From the NCBI GenBank assembly GCA_035507035.1, contig DATJOJ010000007.1:1-64000 (forward strand): DNA of 64,000 nt, read 5' to 3'. Positions 24,361 to 32,667 of the stretch are shown piece by piece (position 1 is the first letter of the stretch; each line of letters opens with the position of its first letter). Under the pieces are notes generated by a model, which saw only the letters and a program-made list of their open reading frames with translations, searched no databases and was not told where the DNA came from. A program made the position numbers and the translations under genes. The stretch is from DATJOJ01 sp035507035. GTDB lineage: Bacteria > Acidobacteriota > Terriglobia > Terriglobales > Acidobacteriaceae.

Positions 24361-25284
24361 ATGGACTTCGATCAGCTTGAAACTTTCATCGAAGTGGCGC
24401 GACTAAGCTCGTTCTCACGGGCGGCGGAGAAGCGTTTTCGCACGCAGCCGGCCATCTCGTCGCAAATTCGATCGCTGGAGGAAGAAGTCGGAGCTAAGTT
24501 GCTGGACCGTTCGGGCGGGAAGGTTTCGGTTACGGCCTCCGGCAAGATATTTCTGAAATTCGCCGAGGAGCTCCTGGAGTCTCGGAAGACGATGCTTACC
24601 ACGATCGCCGAAACCGAGCGCGTGCCGCGCGGGGAAATCGTAGTCGGGGCAAATGAAGGCACATGCCTGCATATCCTGCCGGGGGTTTTTGCTGAGTTTA
24701 AAAAGCAGTATCCCGATGTCAACATTAGTATCAACCGGGCAGACTACGCCAAGATTCTAGAATCGGTGATCGACAATTCCGTGGACTTCGGCGTCGTTTC
24801 CCTTCCGGTGAACGATGCACGGCTTACGATCGTTCTCATTCATCGGGACGAACTTGTCATCATTGTTCCGCCGAAGCATCCCCTGGCGAAAGCAAAATCC
24901 GCAACCATTGCAGAAACCGCGATCTATCCCTTGATCGTGCCCAAGGGCGGTCACACGCGCGATGCCTTGGAGAACCTGTTTTACGAACGGAAATTGAAGC
25001 CGCGCTATACCATGGAACTGGATTCGAGCGAACTGCTGAAACGATTCGTTGCCGCCGACGCGGGCATCGGGTTCATCGCCCGGTCCAACGTGGCCGAAGA
25101 TGTGCTCGCCCGCGCTCTGGTTGCGATTCCAATCTCTGACGCCACCATCCGTCGCGATCTGGCGCTGGTTTTCCGCAAAGACAAAGCGCTCAGCCGGGCC
25201 GCGTTGGCATTTATTGACATTACGGTAAGGATCAAGGCTGTGGATGCGGTCGTTGCACCAGCCCGCCAATCGCCGCCTGCTTGA
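24361..25284 (+). CDS. LysR family transcriptional regulator
   Basis: The 307-residue protein begins with the LysR winged-helix DNA-binding domain (MDFDQLETFIEVARLSSFSR, then RTQPAISSQIRSLEEEVGAKL, residues 1-60). A linker helix and a two-lobed effector-binding domain follow (IVVGANEGTCLHILPGVFAEF, then DFGVVSLPVND). It is divergent from glnA, a common arrangement for a regulator and its target, but no ligand can be named. CysB/CbbR-like general features are present. The start ATG 24361 is directly at the family start. Confidence 0.9.
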   Translation: MDFDQLETFIEVARLSSFSRAAEKRFRTQPAISSQIRSLEEEVGAKLLDRSGGKVSVTASGKIFLKFAEELLESRKTMLTTIAETERVPRGEIVVGANEGTCLHILPGVFAEFKKQYPDVNISINRADYAKILESVIDNSVDFGVVSLPVNDARLTIVLIHRDELVIIVPPKHPLAKAKSATIAETAIYPLIVPKGGHTRDALENLFYERKLKPRYTMELDSSELLKRFVAADAGIGFIARSNVAEDVLARALVAIPISDATIRRDLALVFRKDKALSRAALAFIDITVRIKAVDAVVAPARQSPPA

Positions 25285-25303
25285 CTGAGCTAGAATTTAG
25301 CTG

Positions 25304-26602
25304 GTGAGATTCTTCGCGAGCCCGGCATATTTCCTGGTCATCGTCTGCCTGATTTCCGTGACCGGGTTCGCACAAACCAAGAAAGCCAAGGAACTCCCAG
25401 CCGCTGCCCACCAACTAATCTCCGTCACTGTAACCGGAAGTGACCACTACAAGTCAGAGGATGTAATGGGCGCGACCGGGATGAAGCCCGGTGACGTGGT
25501 CAACCAAGATGATCTCAAAGACGCGGCCCGCATTCTTGGCGATAGCGGCGCATTTACTGACATCGCCTACACGTTTGAGTACTCGCCTGAAGGGACGAAA
25601 ATTCAGTGGAAGTTGAAAGATGCCGCCCATTTCGTGCCGGTACGGTTTGAAAACTTCGTTTGGTTCACCGATCAGCAGTTGCTGGATGCGGTCCATGCCA
25701 GCGTGCGGTTGTTTCATGGCGAAGTACCGGCACAAGGCCGGATGGCCGATCAGGTTTCAGAAGCTTTGCAGGTCTTGTTGGCACAGAAAGGGCTACCGGG
25801 CAACGTCGATTATCTTCGTGTTGGAGCGGACGATGCATCGCCCGAGGCATTGGCTTATAGCGTTTCCGGGCCGAGCATCGCGATTCGCAATGTTCAATTC
25901 TCAGGGGCCGGGCCCGAGGAATTGCCGCTCCTACAATCTGCCGGTGAGAATCTTCAAGGAACGCCCTACATGCGCTCCACTCTGCGCACGAAGGCGGAGA
26001 AGATGTTTCTGCCGATTTACCTGCAGCGCGGATATCTGAAGGCTAGTTTCGGCGAACCGCAGGCGAAAGTAGTTTCGAATGACGCCAATGAGATCAGCGT
26101 CGACACGACCTTCACGGTGGTTCCCGGACGGCAATACCAACTACAGGCGATTGAACTGAGTGGAGAGCGCGATTTATCAGCTGAGACGCTAAAAAAAGTG
26201 ATGCACGCAACTCTGAATCAGCCCGCCAATGCGCTCGAGTTGAATGACGGCGTGGCGGCCATAAAACAGCTCTACGGTACGCGCGGGCATCTGGAGGCGA
26301 GTATCACTTGCAAACCGGAAATTGACGACGCGAACGATACGGTGAAGTATCAGGTTCATATCAGCGAAGGGGCGGTTTACAAGATGGGCGACCTGGAAAT
26401 TCTCGGTCTCGATAGCCAGACCTCGTCGCGCCTGCAGAACGAATGGACTCTACATGCTGGCGACACCTACGACTCAAGCTACGCACAACGTTTTCTGAAT
26501 CAGGCATACAAGGAGATCGGAGACTGGCGAGTAAGGGTCGAGGAGACACCGAACGAGGATCACACCGTCGACGTGACGTTGCGCTTCGACTCCCAGCGTT
26601 GA
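25304..26602 (+). CDS. Exported POTRA-domain protein without a barrel
   Basis: From GTG 25304 the 432-residue protein has a signal peptide (MRFFASPAYFLVIVCLISVT to about residue 24). Several POTRA-like beta-alpha-alpha-beta-beta modules follow (VTGSDHYKSEDVMGATGMKP, then IRNVQFSGAGPEELPLL, IELSGERDLSAETLKKVM and KMGDLEILGLDS). BamA and TamA have such modules followed by a 16-strand barrel, but here the gene stops after the last one. It could act as a periplasmic partner in outer-membrane assembly. It lies 19 bases after the LysR gene in the same direction. Confidence 0.7.
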   Translation: MRFFASPAYFLVIVCLISVTGFAQTKKAKELPAAAHQLISVTVTGSDHYKSEDVMGATGMKPGDVVNQDDLKDAARILGDSGAFTDIAYTFEYSPEGTKIQWKLKDAAHFVPVRFENFVWFTDQQLLDAVHASVRLFHGEVPAQGRMADQVSEALQVLLAQKGLPGNVDYLRVGADDASPEALAYSVSGPSIAIRNVQFSGAGPEELPLLQSAGENLQGTPYMRSTLRTKAEKMFLPIYLQRGYLKASFGEPQAKVVSNDANEISVDTTFTVVPGRQYQLQAIELSGERDLSAETLKKVMHATLNQPANALELNDGVAAIKQLYGTRGHLEASITCKPEIDDANDTVKYQVHISEGAVYKMGDLEILGLDSQTSSRLQNEWTLHAGDTYDSSYAQRFLNQAYKEIGDWRVRVEETPNEDHTVDVTLRFDSQR

Positions 26603-26680
26603 GTGGCATTCACAACTTGGCTTTCACTTTTTGGTAAGCTGAGCAAAAGGGTTCAGATAATTCTCAAGGAGAAACTTTCG

Positions 26681-27034
26681 ATGACATCGCATTCGTCCAC
26701 TCTGAGGATTCAGCTCGTCATCTTTTTGTTGATTTTCCCGATCCTCTCTTCTGCGGCTTTTGCAGCCAAGGCCCGAAGCTACACCGGCACGGTCAGTGAT
26801 GCCATGTGCGGAGCCAAACATATGATGGAAGGCGATCCGGCCGCGTGCCTCCGAGCCTGCGTACAGAAAGGCTCGAAATACGCATTGGTGGTTGGCGACA
26901 AGGTTTACACACTGGATACGCAGAATCAAGCCACGCTGGCGACTTTGGACAAACTCTCTAATCAGAAAGCAACCGTGAAGGGCACGGCGGATGACGACAC
27001 CATCTCAGTGACTTCAGTCGCGGCCGCGAAGTAA
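26681..27034 (+). CDS. Small secreted protein with conserved Cys (DUF5818-like)
   Basis: From ATG 26681 behind aaggagaaac, the 117-residue protein has a signal peptide (LVIFLLIFPILSSAAFAA). A short beta-rich domain starts SYTGTVSDAMCGAKHMME and contains CLRACVQKGSKYALVVGD, with three cysteines, then YTLDTQNQATL. Proteins of this shape are frequent in Acidobacteriota. The function is unknown. A longer reading from 26603 has no ribosome site and is rejected. Confidence 0.7.
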   Translation: MTSHSSTLRIQLVIFLLIFPILSSAAFAAKARSYTGTVSDAMCGAKHMMEGDPAACLRACVQKGSKYALVVGDKVYTLDTQNQATLATLDKLSNQKATVKGTADDDTISVTSVAAAK

Positions 27035-27174
27035 GCCGGCTTCGCGCTACGCTGGCGGGTATCACGGTTCTCGCCAAATTTTTTTCGCCCGGTAACTCAA
27101 TTTTCATATTCTGTTCACAATCTGCTGTGTTAACTTAGACGCTCACTTACGAGAAACAGCAGGAGGCACAAGAA

Positions 27175-27732
27175 TTGGGCAAAGACATGGTCCCCAAGCG
27201 CATTTTCTTTACCAAGGGGGTCGGTAAACATCGAGAACGATTAACCTCATTCGAGCTGGCGCTACGCGACGCCGGCATCGCTGCCCAGAACCTGGTACGC
27301 GTCTCCTCCATCTTCCCACCACAATGCAAGCTCATTCCCCGCTCTCAAGGATTGAAGTATCTGCATCCCGGTGAAGTGGTCTTTGCGGTGGTCGCGGAAA
27401 ACTCTACGCGTGAGCCGCATCGGCTCTTGGCCGCCAGTATTGGCGTGGCCATCCCTGCCGACCGCAATACTTATGGATATTTGAGCGAGCATCATTCGTT
27501 CGGCGAGACCGACAATTCGGCGGGAGATTACGCCGAGGAGCTTGCCGCTGAAATGCTGGCCACTACGTTAAACGTGGAATTCGATCCGGATCGGTCGTGG
27601 GACGAAAAGAAGGAAATTTACCGGATTTCGAATAAGATTGTTCGCACGGCTAACGTAACCCAGTCCGCTGTAGGCGATAAGCGCGGATTGTGGACTACCG
27701 TTATCGCTTCCGCGATTTTTATCTTCGACTGA
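27175..27732 (+). CDS. pdaD: Pyruvoyl-dependent arginine decarboxylase
   Basis: PvlArgDC decarboxylates arginine to agmatine using a pyruvoyl group made by self-cleavage. The 185-residue protein matches the archaeal-type family: KRIFFTKGVGKHRERLTSFE, then the cleavage site RVSSIFPP (between Ser44 and Ser45 when counted from TTG), and the catalytic region FAVVAENSTREPHRLLAASI. The TTG at 27175 lies 8 bases after aggagg (27161-27166), the better start. The ATG at 27187 fits homologue length but is 20 bases away. Its 3' end overlaps the convergent DHS-like gene by 14 bases. It feeds agmatine to the downstream AguA and AguB. Confidence 0.92.
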   Translation: MGKDMVPKRIFFTKGVGKHRERLTSFELALRDAGIAAQNLVRVSSIFPPQCKLIPRSQGLKYLHPGEVVFAVVAENSTREPHRLLAASIGVAIPADRNTYGYLSEHHSFGETDNSAGDYAEELAAEMLATTLNVEFDPDRSWDEKKEIYRISNKIVRTANVTQSAVGDKRGLWTTVIASAIFIFD

Positions 27733-28834
27733 CGGCTTTCTCTTTTTTCTTGGTGCCGCGGGAGTTCTTGTTTTTTCCCAGCCGTTCGAGGACCGCGCCC
27801 ACAATCAACGGCAACCCTACCGTAGCGTCGACAAAAACCTCGCCAAATCTGCCACCTTCGGACGCGGGAACGAATTTCCCCCAAGAGATCGCTTCGCTGT
27901 AAGGACTGCCTGAGAGTCCGCCCCAGTAAACCGGTTCGGGACAGATGCGCACACCGTAGTGGTAGCGCTTCAGCGGAACATTCTCGCCCAATCGACGATG
28001 GCGTAACTCGATGAATGGCCCAAACTGCTGCGACCAATTTCGCGGAACGCCGCCGCCGATGGTGAAAATTCCTAACCGAGTCTGACGCAGAAGCGTGGCT
28101 GCGAAGTGTTCGAGATCCTCGAAGGGATCAAAGCGCAATTTGTGCCGGCCGGTGGATTCCCGTAGCCGGTTATTCAGCGCCACATCCAAACCCAACTCGG
28201 AATCCGTAAACGCGGGAACGAAGACCGGCACGCCCTTTTCGTAGGCGGATTTCAAGATTCCCCGTTGATCTTTAGAGCGCCTGCTCAAAAATTCGCCAAT
28301 CGCGTGATTCAGCTTGTACGAAGATACGACCTCATTGTGGTCCCAGTTTTCCAGAATCTCGGACATTACTTCTTCGACATCGTCGAGGTTCTGCTCTGGC
28401 TCCAGCGTGTCATAGACCCGGTTATAACCTTGCTCGTAGAGGTCAGTATCCGGAACATCGGGGTTATAACGGAAATGTGCACGACCGGTAGCTTCGACCA
28501 GCCCGTGTGCCATAAGAGCGCCAGTGGAAACGATGGCATTGACCATGCCGCGGTCAATCAGCTCGGCGATGATGAGACTTTGTTTGGCGACGGTCATGGC
28601 GCCAGCGAGCGTCATTACGACAAAACAATCGGGATCGGTGACCATGGCTTCGAGGACATCCGCGGCTTCGCCCACCTGACGGCCAGTGAAGGCGGTTTTG
28701 GCCATGGCGCGAACGAGATCGTCGACCGAATGCACGCGGGTGAGATCCAATGACTCGAGAGGGATCAACTTGTCTTCAATCGGATCGTGTAGAGTGCGGT
28801 CGATGCCTGTGCCGTCGTGATTGTTGTGCTTCAT
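27719..28834 (-). CDS. Deoxyhypusine-synthase-like enzyme (probable homospermidine/polyamine synthase)
   Basis: The 371-residue protein belongs to the deoxyhypusine synthase family. It has CFVVMTLAGAMTVAKQSLII near residue 75, SSYKLNHAIGEFL near residue 170, IFTIGGGVPRNW near residue 260, and the C-terminal SEAISWGKFVPAS with the Lys that forms the aminobutyl enzyme-imine in known members. Bacteria lack eIF5A, and bacterial homologues studied elsewhere make homospermidine from putrescine. The flanking genes supply putrescine, so that role is likely (inference). It is divergent from aguB with a 107-base shared promoter region and convergent with pdaD. The tail is Lys/Arg-rich. Confidence 0.85.
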   Translation of the reverse strand: MKHNNHDGTGIDRTLHDPIEDKLIPLESLDLTRVHSVDDLVRAMAKTAFTGRQVGEAADVLEAMVTDPDCFVVMTLAGAMTVAKQSLIIAELIDRGMVNAIVSTGALMAHGLVEATGRAHFRYNPDVPDTDLYEQGYNRVYDTLEPEQNLDDVEEVMSEILENWDHNEVVSSYKLNHAIGEFLSRRSKDQRGILKSAYEKGVPVFVPAFTDSELGLDVALNNRLRESTGRHKLRFDPFEDLEHFAATLLRQTRLGIFTIGGGVPRNWSQQFGPFIELRHRRLGENVPLKRYHYGVRICPEPVYWGGLSGSPYSEAISWGKFVPASEGGRFGEVFVDATVGLPLIVGAVLERLGKNKNSRGTKKKEKAVSRR

Positions 28835-28941
28835 GCTGGTCTCCAATTTGGCTTGAACTAATACTCTACTAGAACCTTGCAGGCCCCTTCCACAATCTAA
28901 GGAGCAGAAACTGATATTCTATTTTTCCTTGGAGGCGTCTT

Positions 28942-29844
28942 TTGTCGCTTGATAAATTTCGTATCGGGCTGGTGCAGATGAGTATGACGTCTGATCCGGA
29001 CCGGAACCTGGAACACGCGATTCAGCGTGTTCAAGAAGCTGCCGCGAAGGGCGCTCAGATTATCTGTCTGCCAGAACTTTTTCAGACGCAGTATTTTTGC
29101 CAGCGGGAAGATGCGGCGTTGTTCGATCTGGCAGGGCCGATTCCGGGGCCGACTTCGAATCGGCTCTCGGAAATTGCGAAAACGCTGCGAGTTGTTCTCA
29201 TTGCGTCGTTGTTTGAGAAGCGGGCGCCTGGGGTTTATCACAATACAGCGGCGATTTTCGACACGGATGGCGGACTGCGCGGCTTATACCGCAAGATGCA
29301 CATCCCTGACGATCCGCTTTATTACGAGAAGTTTTATTTCACGCCGGGCGATTTGGGATTTCGCGCGTTTGATACGGAAGTGGGGCGCGTCGGAACGCTG
29401 GTGTGTTGGGACCAATGGTATCCGGAGGGTGCGCGGCTGACGGCTTTGCAAGGTGCGCAAGTGTTGTTTTATCCCACCGCGATTGGCTGGCATCGGGCCG
29501 AGAAGGCGGAGTTCGGTAAGGCCCAACATGACGCATGGCGCACGATTCAGCGGTCACACGCCATCGCGAACGGGATTTACGTCGCTGTGGTGAATCGTGT
29601 CGGTTTTGAAACCGGCGACATTCGCGGAAAGGCGGCGCCCGGCGCGGGACTGGAATTTTGGGGAGGGTCTTTTATCAGCGATCCTTTTGGCCGCGTCATC
29701 GCCGAGGCCTCGCACGACAAAGAAGAAATTCTGATGGGCGAAGTGGATGTTCGCCTGTTGGAAGATACTCGACGCAACTGGCCATTTTTGCGTGACCGCC
29801 GCATCGATAGCTACGCGCCCATCACTAAGCGATTGATCGACTGA
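28942..29844 (+). CDS. aguB: N-carbamoylputrescine amidase
   Basis: AguB hydrolyses N-carbamoylputrescine to putrescine, CO2 and ammonia. The 300-residue nitrilase-fold protein carries the Glu-Lys-Cys triad: CLPELFQTQYF (Glu), LYRKMHIPDDPLYYEKFYF (Lys) and GTLVCWDQWYPEGARL (Cys). The FYFTPGD block is typical of this subfamily. The start is TTG 28942 after ggaggcgtctt (ggagg at 28931). Its TGA overlaps the aguA ATG (TGATG), so the two are translationally coupled. Confidence 0.95.
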   Translation: MSLDKFRIGLVQMSMTSDPDRNLEHAIQRVQEAAAKGAQIICLPELFQTQYFCQREDAALFDLAGPIPGPTSNRLSEIAKTLRVVLIASLFEKRAPGVYHNTAAIFDTDGGLRGLYRKMHIPDDPLYYEKFYFTPGDLGFRAFDTEVGRVGTLVCWDQWYPEGARLTALQGAQVLFYPTAIGWHRAEKAEFGKAQHDAWRTIQRSHAIANGIYVAVVNRVGFETGDIRGKAAPGAGLEFWGGSFISDPFGRVIAEASHDKEEILMGEVDVRLLEDTRRNWPFLRDRRIDSYAPITKRLID

Positions 29845-31001
29845 TGAAATCCACCTCCGGCACAAAATCAGGGAAAGACATTTCTTTTCGCATGCCCGCC
29901 GAGTGGGAGCCACACGAGGCAACCTGGCTGGCCTGGCCGCATTACAAGAGCGACTGGCCGGGGAAATTCGAGCCGATTCCGTGGGTCTATGCCGAGATTA
30001 TTCGGAATCTGGCGCGTCACGAGCGTGTTGAATTGATCGTGAACGATGTGGCTGCCGAAAAGTCTGCACGCAAAGTTCTTGGTCGCGCGAATGCCTTGAG
30101 CGACAACGTCTGTTTTCATCGCTGGCCGACGAATCGGGTATGGACGAGAGATTCGGGGTGTACATTCGTTCGGCGTGGTGGAGACGGGCGAAGAGCAGGT
30201 CCCTCGACTTCGCAGAGTTGTTCGCGAGCGAATGATTCTGCTGCGCTCAAGATCACAAGGGGAGAAGCCGCTGACCCTAGGGCTGTTTGTTGGCGTTTCA
30301 ACGCGTGGGCAAAATACTCAAACTATCAGCATGACGCCGAAATTGGCGTCCTGATGGCAGAAGCGGCCGAGGCCGATGCTCTCGTTGCCAAGCATGGTAA
30401 GACTCGCGTGGTGTTGGAAGGCGGATCGATCGACGTTAATGGTCAAGGAACTTTACTCACAACCGAAGAATGTCTTCTTAGCAAAGTTCAGCAGCGCAAT
30501 CGCGGGTTCGGCCGCCAAGACTACGAGAAGGTCTTTGCGGAATACCTGGGAATCAAAAACGTGATCTGGCTGGCTTCTGGCATCACTGGCGATGACACCC
30601 ATGGCCACGTCGACGACATTACTCGCTTCGTTGCGCCCGACACAGTTGTAACCGCGGTCGAATCCGATCCTGATGATCCGAATTATGAACCGCTGCGAGA
30701 GAACATCCGCCGCCTGCGCGAAGCGACCGATCAAGACGGGAAGCCGTTGTCTATCATCGAACTGCCGATGCCGTCGCCGGTCGTCTTCGAGGGTCGGCGC
30801 CTGCCCGCCAGCTACGCGAACTTCTACATCGCAAATGAGCTGGTGCTTGTCCCCGTGTTTAACGATCCAAATGACCGCGTTGCTCTCGACATCCTTGCCG
30901 ATCTCTTCCCTGACCGCGATGTCATCGGAATTTACTCTGGCGATCTGATTTGGGGCTTCGGGGCAATGCACTGCATGACACAGCAGCAACCGGCGGTATA
31001 G
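29844..31001 (+). CDS. aguA: Agmatine deiminase with an in-frame repeat insertion
   Basis: AguA converts agmatine to N-carbamoylputrescine and ammonia, feeding AguB. The 385-residue protein has the substrate regions EWEPHEATWLAWPHY, NRVWTRDSGCTFV and CWRFNAWAKYSNYQHD, GDDTHGHVDDITRF with catalytic His/Asp, and the nucleophile Cys in FGAMHCMTQQQPA near the C-terminus. Between TFVRRG and CWRFNAW lies a roughly 30-residue insertion with odd composition (AGPSTSQSCSRANDSAAL). It is encoded by a copy of the dispersed repeat (30195-30258) and keeps the frame. Normal enzymes have only a short turn there. Activity may or may not persist. Confidence 0.93.
   Translation: MKSTSGTKSGKDISFRMPAEWEPHEATWLAWPHYKSDWPGKFEPIPWVYAEIIRNLARHERVELIVNDVAAEKSARKVLGRANALSDNVCFHRWPTNRVWTRDSGCTFVRRGGDGRRAGPSTSQSCSRANDSAALKITRGEAADPRAVCWRFNAWAKYSNYQHDAEIGVLMAEAAEADALVAKHGKTRVVLEGGSIDVNGQGTLLTTEECLLSKVQQRNRGFGRQDYEKVFAEYLGIKNVIWLASGITGDDTHGHVDDITRFVAPDTVVTAVESDPDDPNYEPLRENIRRLREATDQDGKPLSIIELPMPSPVVFEGRRLPASYANFYIANELVLVPVFNDPNDRVALDILADLFPDRDVIGIYSGDLIWGFGAMHCMTQQQPAV
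30195..30258 (+). repeat. Copy of the 64-bp dispersed repeat inside aguA
   Basis: The stretch aligns without gaps to the intergenic element at 13145-13208, with 49 of 64 identical bases (gcaggt-cctcgactt, then gttcgc-agcgaa and gcgctc, ending acaa). It begins exactly on a codon of aguA (residue 118) and carries no stop in that frame. The 30 bases after it (gaagccgctgaccctag onwards) also look foreign to the family. Confidence 0.75.
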
Positions 31002-31004
31002 ATT

Positions 31005-31577
31005 TTAAGGAAGCAGTTTGACCGCGCCGCGTCCGGCAAAGAAAATCGCGTCCGGAGCATCGGGGTGCACTGAACTGGGGATTTGAGGATTCAACTGGTT
31101 CCATGCGGTCGGCATGGCTTCCCCGCTAGACATTTTCGCCAGCAGATTGTTGAGGAATGGGGAAAAAAACGGACCGCGGCGATCCATCACCATCACCACA
31201 TTGATCTTCTGCCCGCGGGCGCTAAAGCCTTTGTTGTATGCCTCCGGTGCATTGTTCGCGGCGATCCAAAGCAGCTTGACGTTGGCTTCGCTGCATTTCT
31301 TGATCAGGTCAGTTCCGGAGATGCTGACCCCACTGCCGTCTGCAATTGCCCCTGCCGCATTCAGGCCGCAGAGCACGTGAACGATGTCGTATTTCTGGTT
31401 GAGCGCCTCAGTCAGATTCGCGACGCTGGCGAAAGCACTCGAGGTCGTGGAGGGATAAAAACGCTTGTAGACTCCACTGTCCATCTTCAGCCAATCCGCG
31501 AAACGCGTGTCCAGGCTGCACACCAATACTTTCGATCCGGTGACCTCGTCTTTGCGAAATAAGTCTAGGATGCCCAT
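31005..31577 (-). CDS. Conserved hypothetical protein with Rossmann-like pattern
   Basis: The 190-residue protein has alternating hydrophobic strands and helices (SKVLVCSLDTRFADWL, YDIVHVLCGLNAAG, VKLLWIAANNAPEAY, INVVMVMDRRG), which suggests an alpha/beta fold. A conserved-looking FFSPFLNNLLAKMSSGEAMP helix follows. The pattern recalls CHAT-type or other caspase-fold proteins (a His/Cys pair in VHVLCG), but I cannot show it. There is no signal peptide. It lies 36 bases downstream of nuoI on the same strand and 3 bases from the end of the convergent aguA. Function unknown. Confidence 0.6.
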   Translation of the reverse strand: MGILDLFRKDEVTGSKVLVCSLDTRFADWLKMDSGVYKRFYPSTTSSAFASVANLTEALNQKYDIVHVLCGLNAAGAIADGSGVSISGTDLIKKCSEANVKLLWIAANNAPEAYNKGFSARGQKINVVMVMDRRGPFFSPFLNNLLAKMSSGEAMPTAWNQLNPQIPSSVHPDAPDAIFFAGRGAVKLLP

Positions 31578-31613
31578 TTTCCCCGGTTCTCAATCTCGAG
31601 ATTTGGACGGAGC

Positions 31614-32075
31614 TTACTTCTTGTACTGCGTGGGCTGCGGGCCTTTTTCCAACATTTCGCGATTCCAGATGGCACCTTCGCGAGTGTAATTGGCGAGTTC
31701 GAAATCCTGGGTGAGTTCCAGCGCGTCGGTGGGACAGGCATCCTCGCACAGTCCACAGAACATGCAGCGGCTGAGATCGTAGGTAAAAGTGGTGAGTTCT
31801 TTACGGCGGGTTTTCTCGTTGCGTTCGCTGGTGACGACGATCAGGTGCTCCGGGCAAGCCAGTGCGCACAGATCGCAGGCGATGCACATCGTCTCGCTGG
31901 TATCGGGATTGACGTTGAGCCGAGGGGCGCCGCGATACCGCTCCGCCACCTGCGGCCGCTGGAGCGGATACTGCTCGGTGTAAATTTCTTTGGGGTCCTG
32001 GTAACGGAAGGTGACACTCAGACCCTTCATCAAATCGACAAGAAAGACTTTGCGCAGAAGGCTTGGGATGCCCAT
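31614..32075 (-). CDS. nuoI: NADH-quinone oxidoreductase subunit I
   Basis: NuoI carries two [4Fe-4S] clusters (N6a and N6b) in the peripheral arm of complex I. The 153-residue protein starts MGIPSLLRKVFLVDLMKGLS and contains both cluster motifs, CIACDLCALACP and CMFCGLCEDACP. Other nuo genes are absent nearby, so this is an isolated copy or the complex is encoded in pieces. An in-frame start at 32114 would add a few residues without a ribosome site. Divergent from tadA. Confidence 0.9.
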   Translation of the reverse strand: MGIPSLLRKVFLVDLMKGLSVTFRYQDPKEIYTEQYPLQRPQVAERYRGAPRLNVNPDTSETMCIACDLCALACPEHLIVVTSERNEKTRRKELTTFTYDLSRCMFCGLCEDACPTDALELTQDFELANYTREGAIWNREMLEKGPQPTQYKK

Positions 32076-32166
32076 CACGTGTAAAGCATACCATCGACGG
32101 AGGGGGCGGCCCAAATCACGATTGGAGCTTCTCGCAAGGCCGCGCGGTCTACAATGTTACGGATCG

Positions 32167-32667
32167 ATGCCTTTAGCCAACGACCAGCAACCAACCGCCA
32201 ACGACTCGCATTTAAACACCGGTTCCGACGAACTATGGATGGCGGAAGCTCTGCGGGCAGCCCAGCGCGCTCTCGAAGCGGGCGAAGTGCCCGTGGGCGC
32301 GGTCGTGGTCTGCGACGGCAAAATCGTTGGGCGCGGATGGAACCGGAACATCACCGATTCCGACCCTACTGCTCATGCGGAGATTATCGCCCTGCGCGAA
32401 GCCGGTGCAAACGTCGGTAACCATCGTCTGGGAGCATGCGAACTGTTTGCTACAATTGAGCCGTGCGCCATGTGTGCAGGAGCGATGGTGCACGCGCGGC
32501 TGAGACGCCTGATCTACGGCGCTGAGGACCCCAAGGCTGGGGCAGTCCATTCGGCGATCGAGGTTTTGAATCATCCTCGATTGAACCATCGAATGGAGGT
32601 TCGCGGCGGCGTGCTGGCGGGACGTTGTGCGGAACTGTTACAGGCGTTCTTCAGAAGTCGACGTTAG
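32167..32667 (+). CDS. tadA: tRNA-specific adenosine deaminase
   Basis: TadA converts adenosine-34 to inosine in tRNA-Arg(ACG). The zinc and catalytic motifs are HAEIIAL (HAE) and PCAMCAGAM (PCxxC), with EVPVGAVVV near residue 39 and NHPRLNHRMEVRGGVLAG near the end. The first 15 residues (MPLANDQQPTANDSH) are encoded by a dispersed inverted repeat and are unlike homologues. The homologous part begins at DELWMAEALRAAQRA, so the ATG at 32239 or an earlier codon could be the true start. A near-inverted copy of the repeat starts right at the stop codon. Confidence 0.92.
   Translation: MPLANDQQPTANDSHLNTGSDELWMAEALRAAQRALEAGEVPVGAVVVCDGKIVGRGWNRNITDSDPTAHAEIIALREAGANVGNHRLGACELFATIEPCAMCAGAMVHARLRRLIYGAEDPKAGAVHSAIEVLNHPRLNHRMEVRGGVLAGRCAELLQAFFRSRR
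32176..32205. repeat. Left member of the inverted repeat pair flanking tadA
   Basis: The 30-base stretch (gccaacgaccagcaacc then aaccgccaacgac) matches, in reverse complement, the 30 bases at 32667-32696 at 25 of 30 positions. A third, more diverged copy (21 of 30) is at 22671-22700. The left member overlaps the first codons of tadA. Confidence 0.6.

Noticed and set aside
30195..30300. A frameshift in agmatine deiminase
   Set aside because: The reading frame is continuous and both flanking conserved blocks are in the same frame. The odd segment matches an intergenic repeat, which explains it better.
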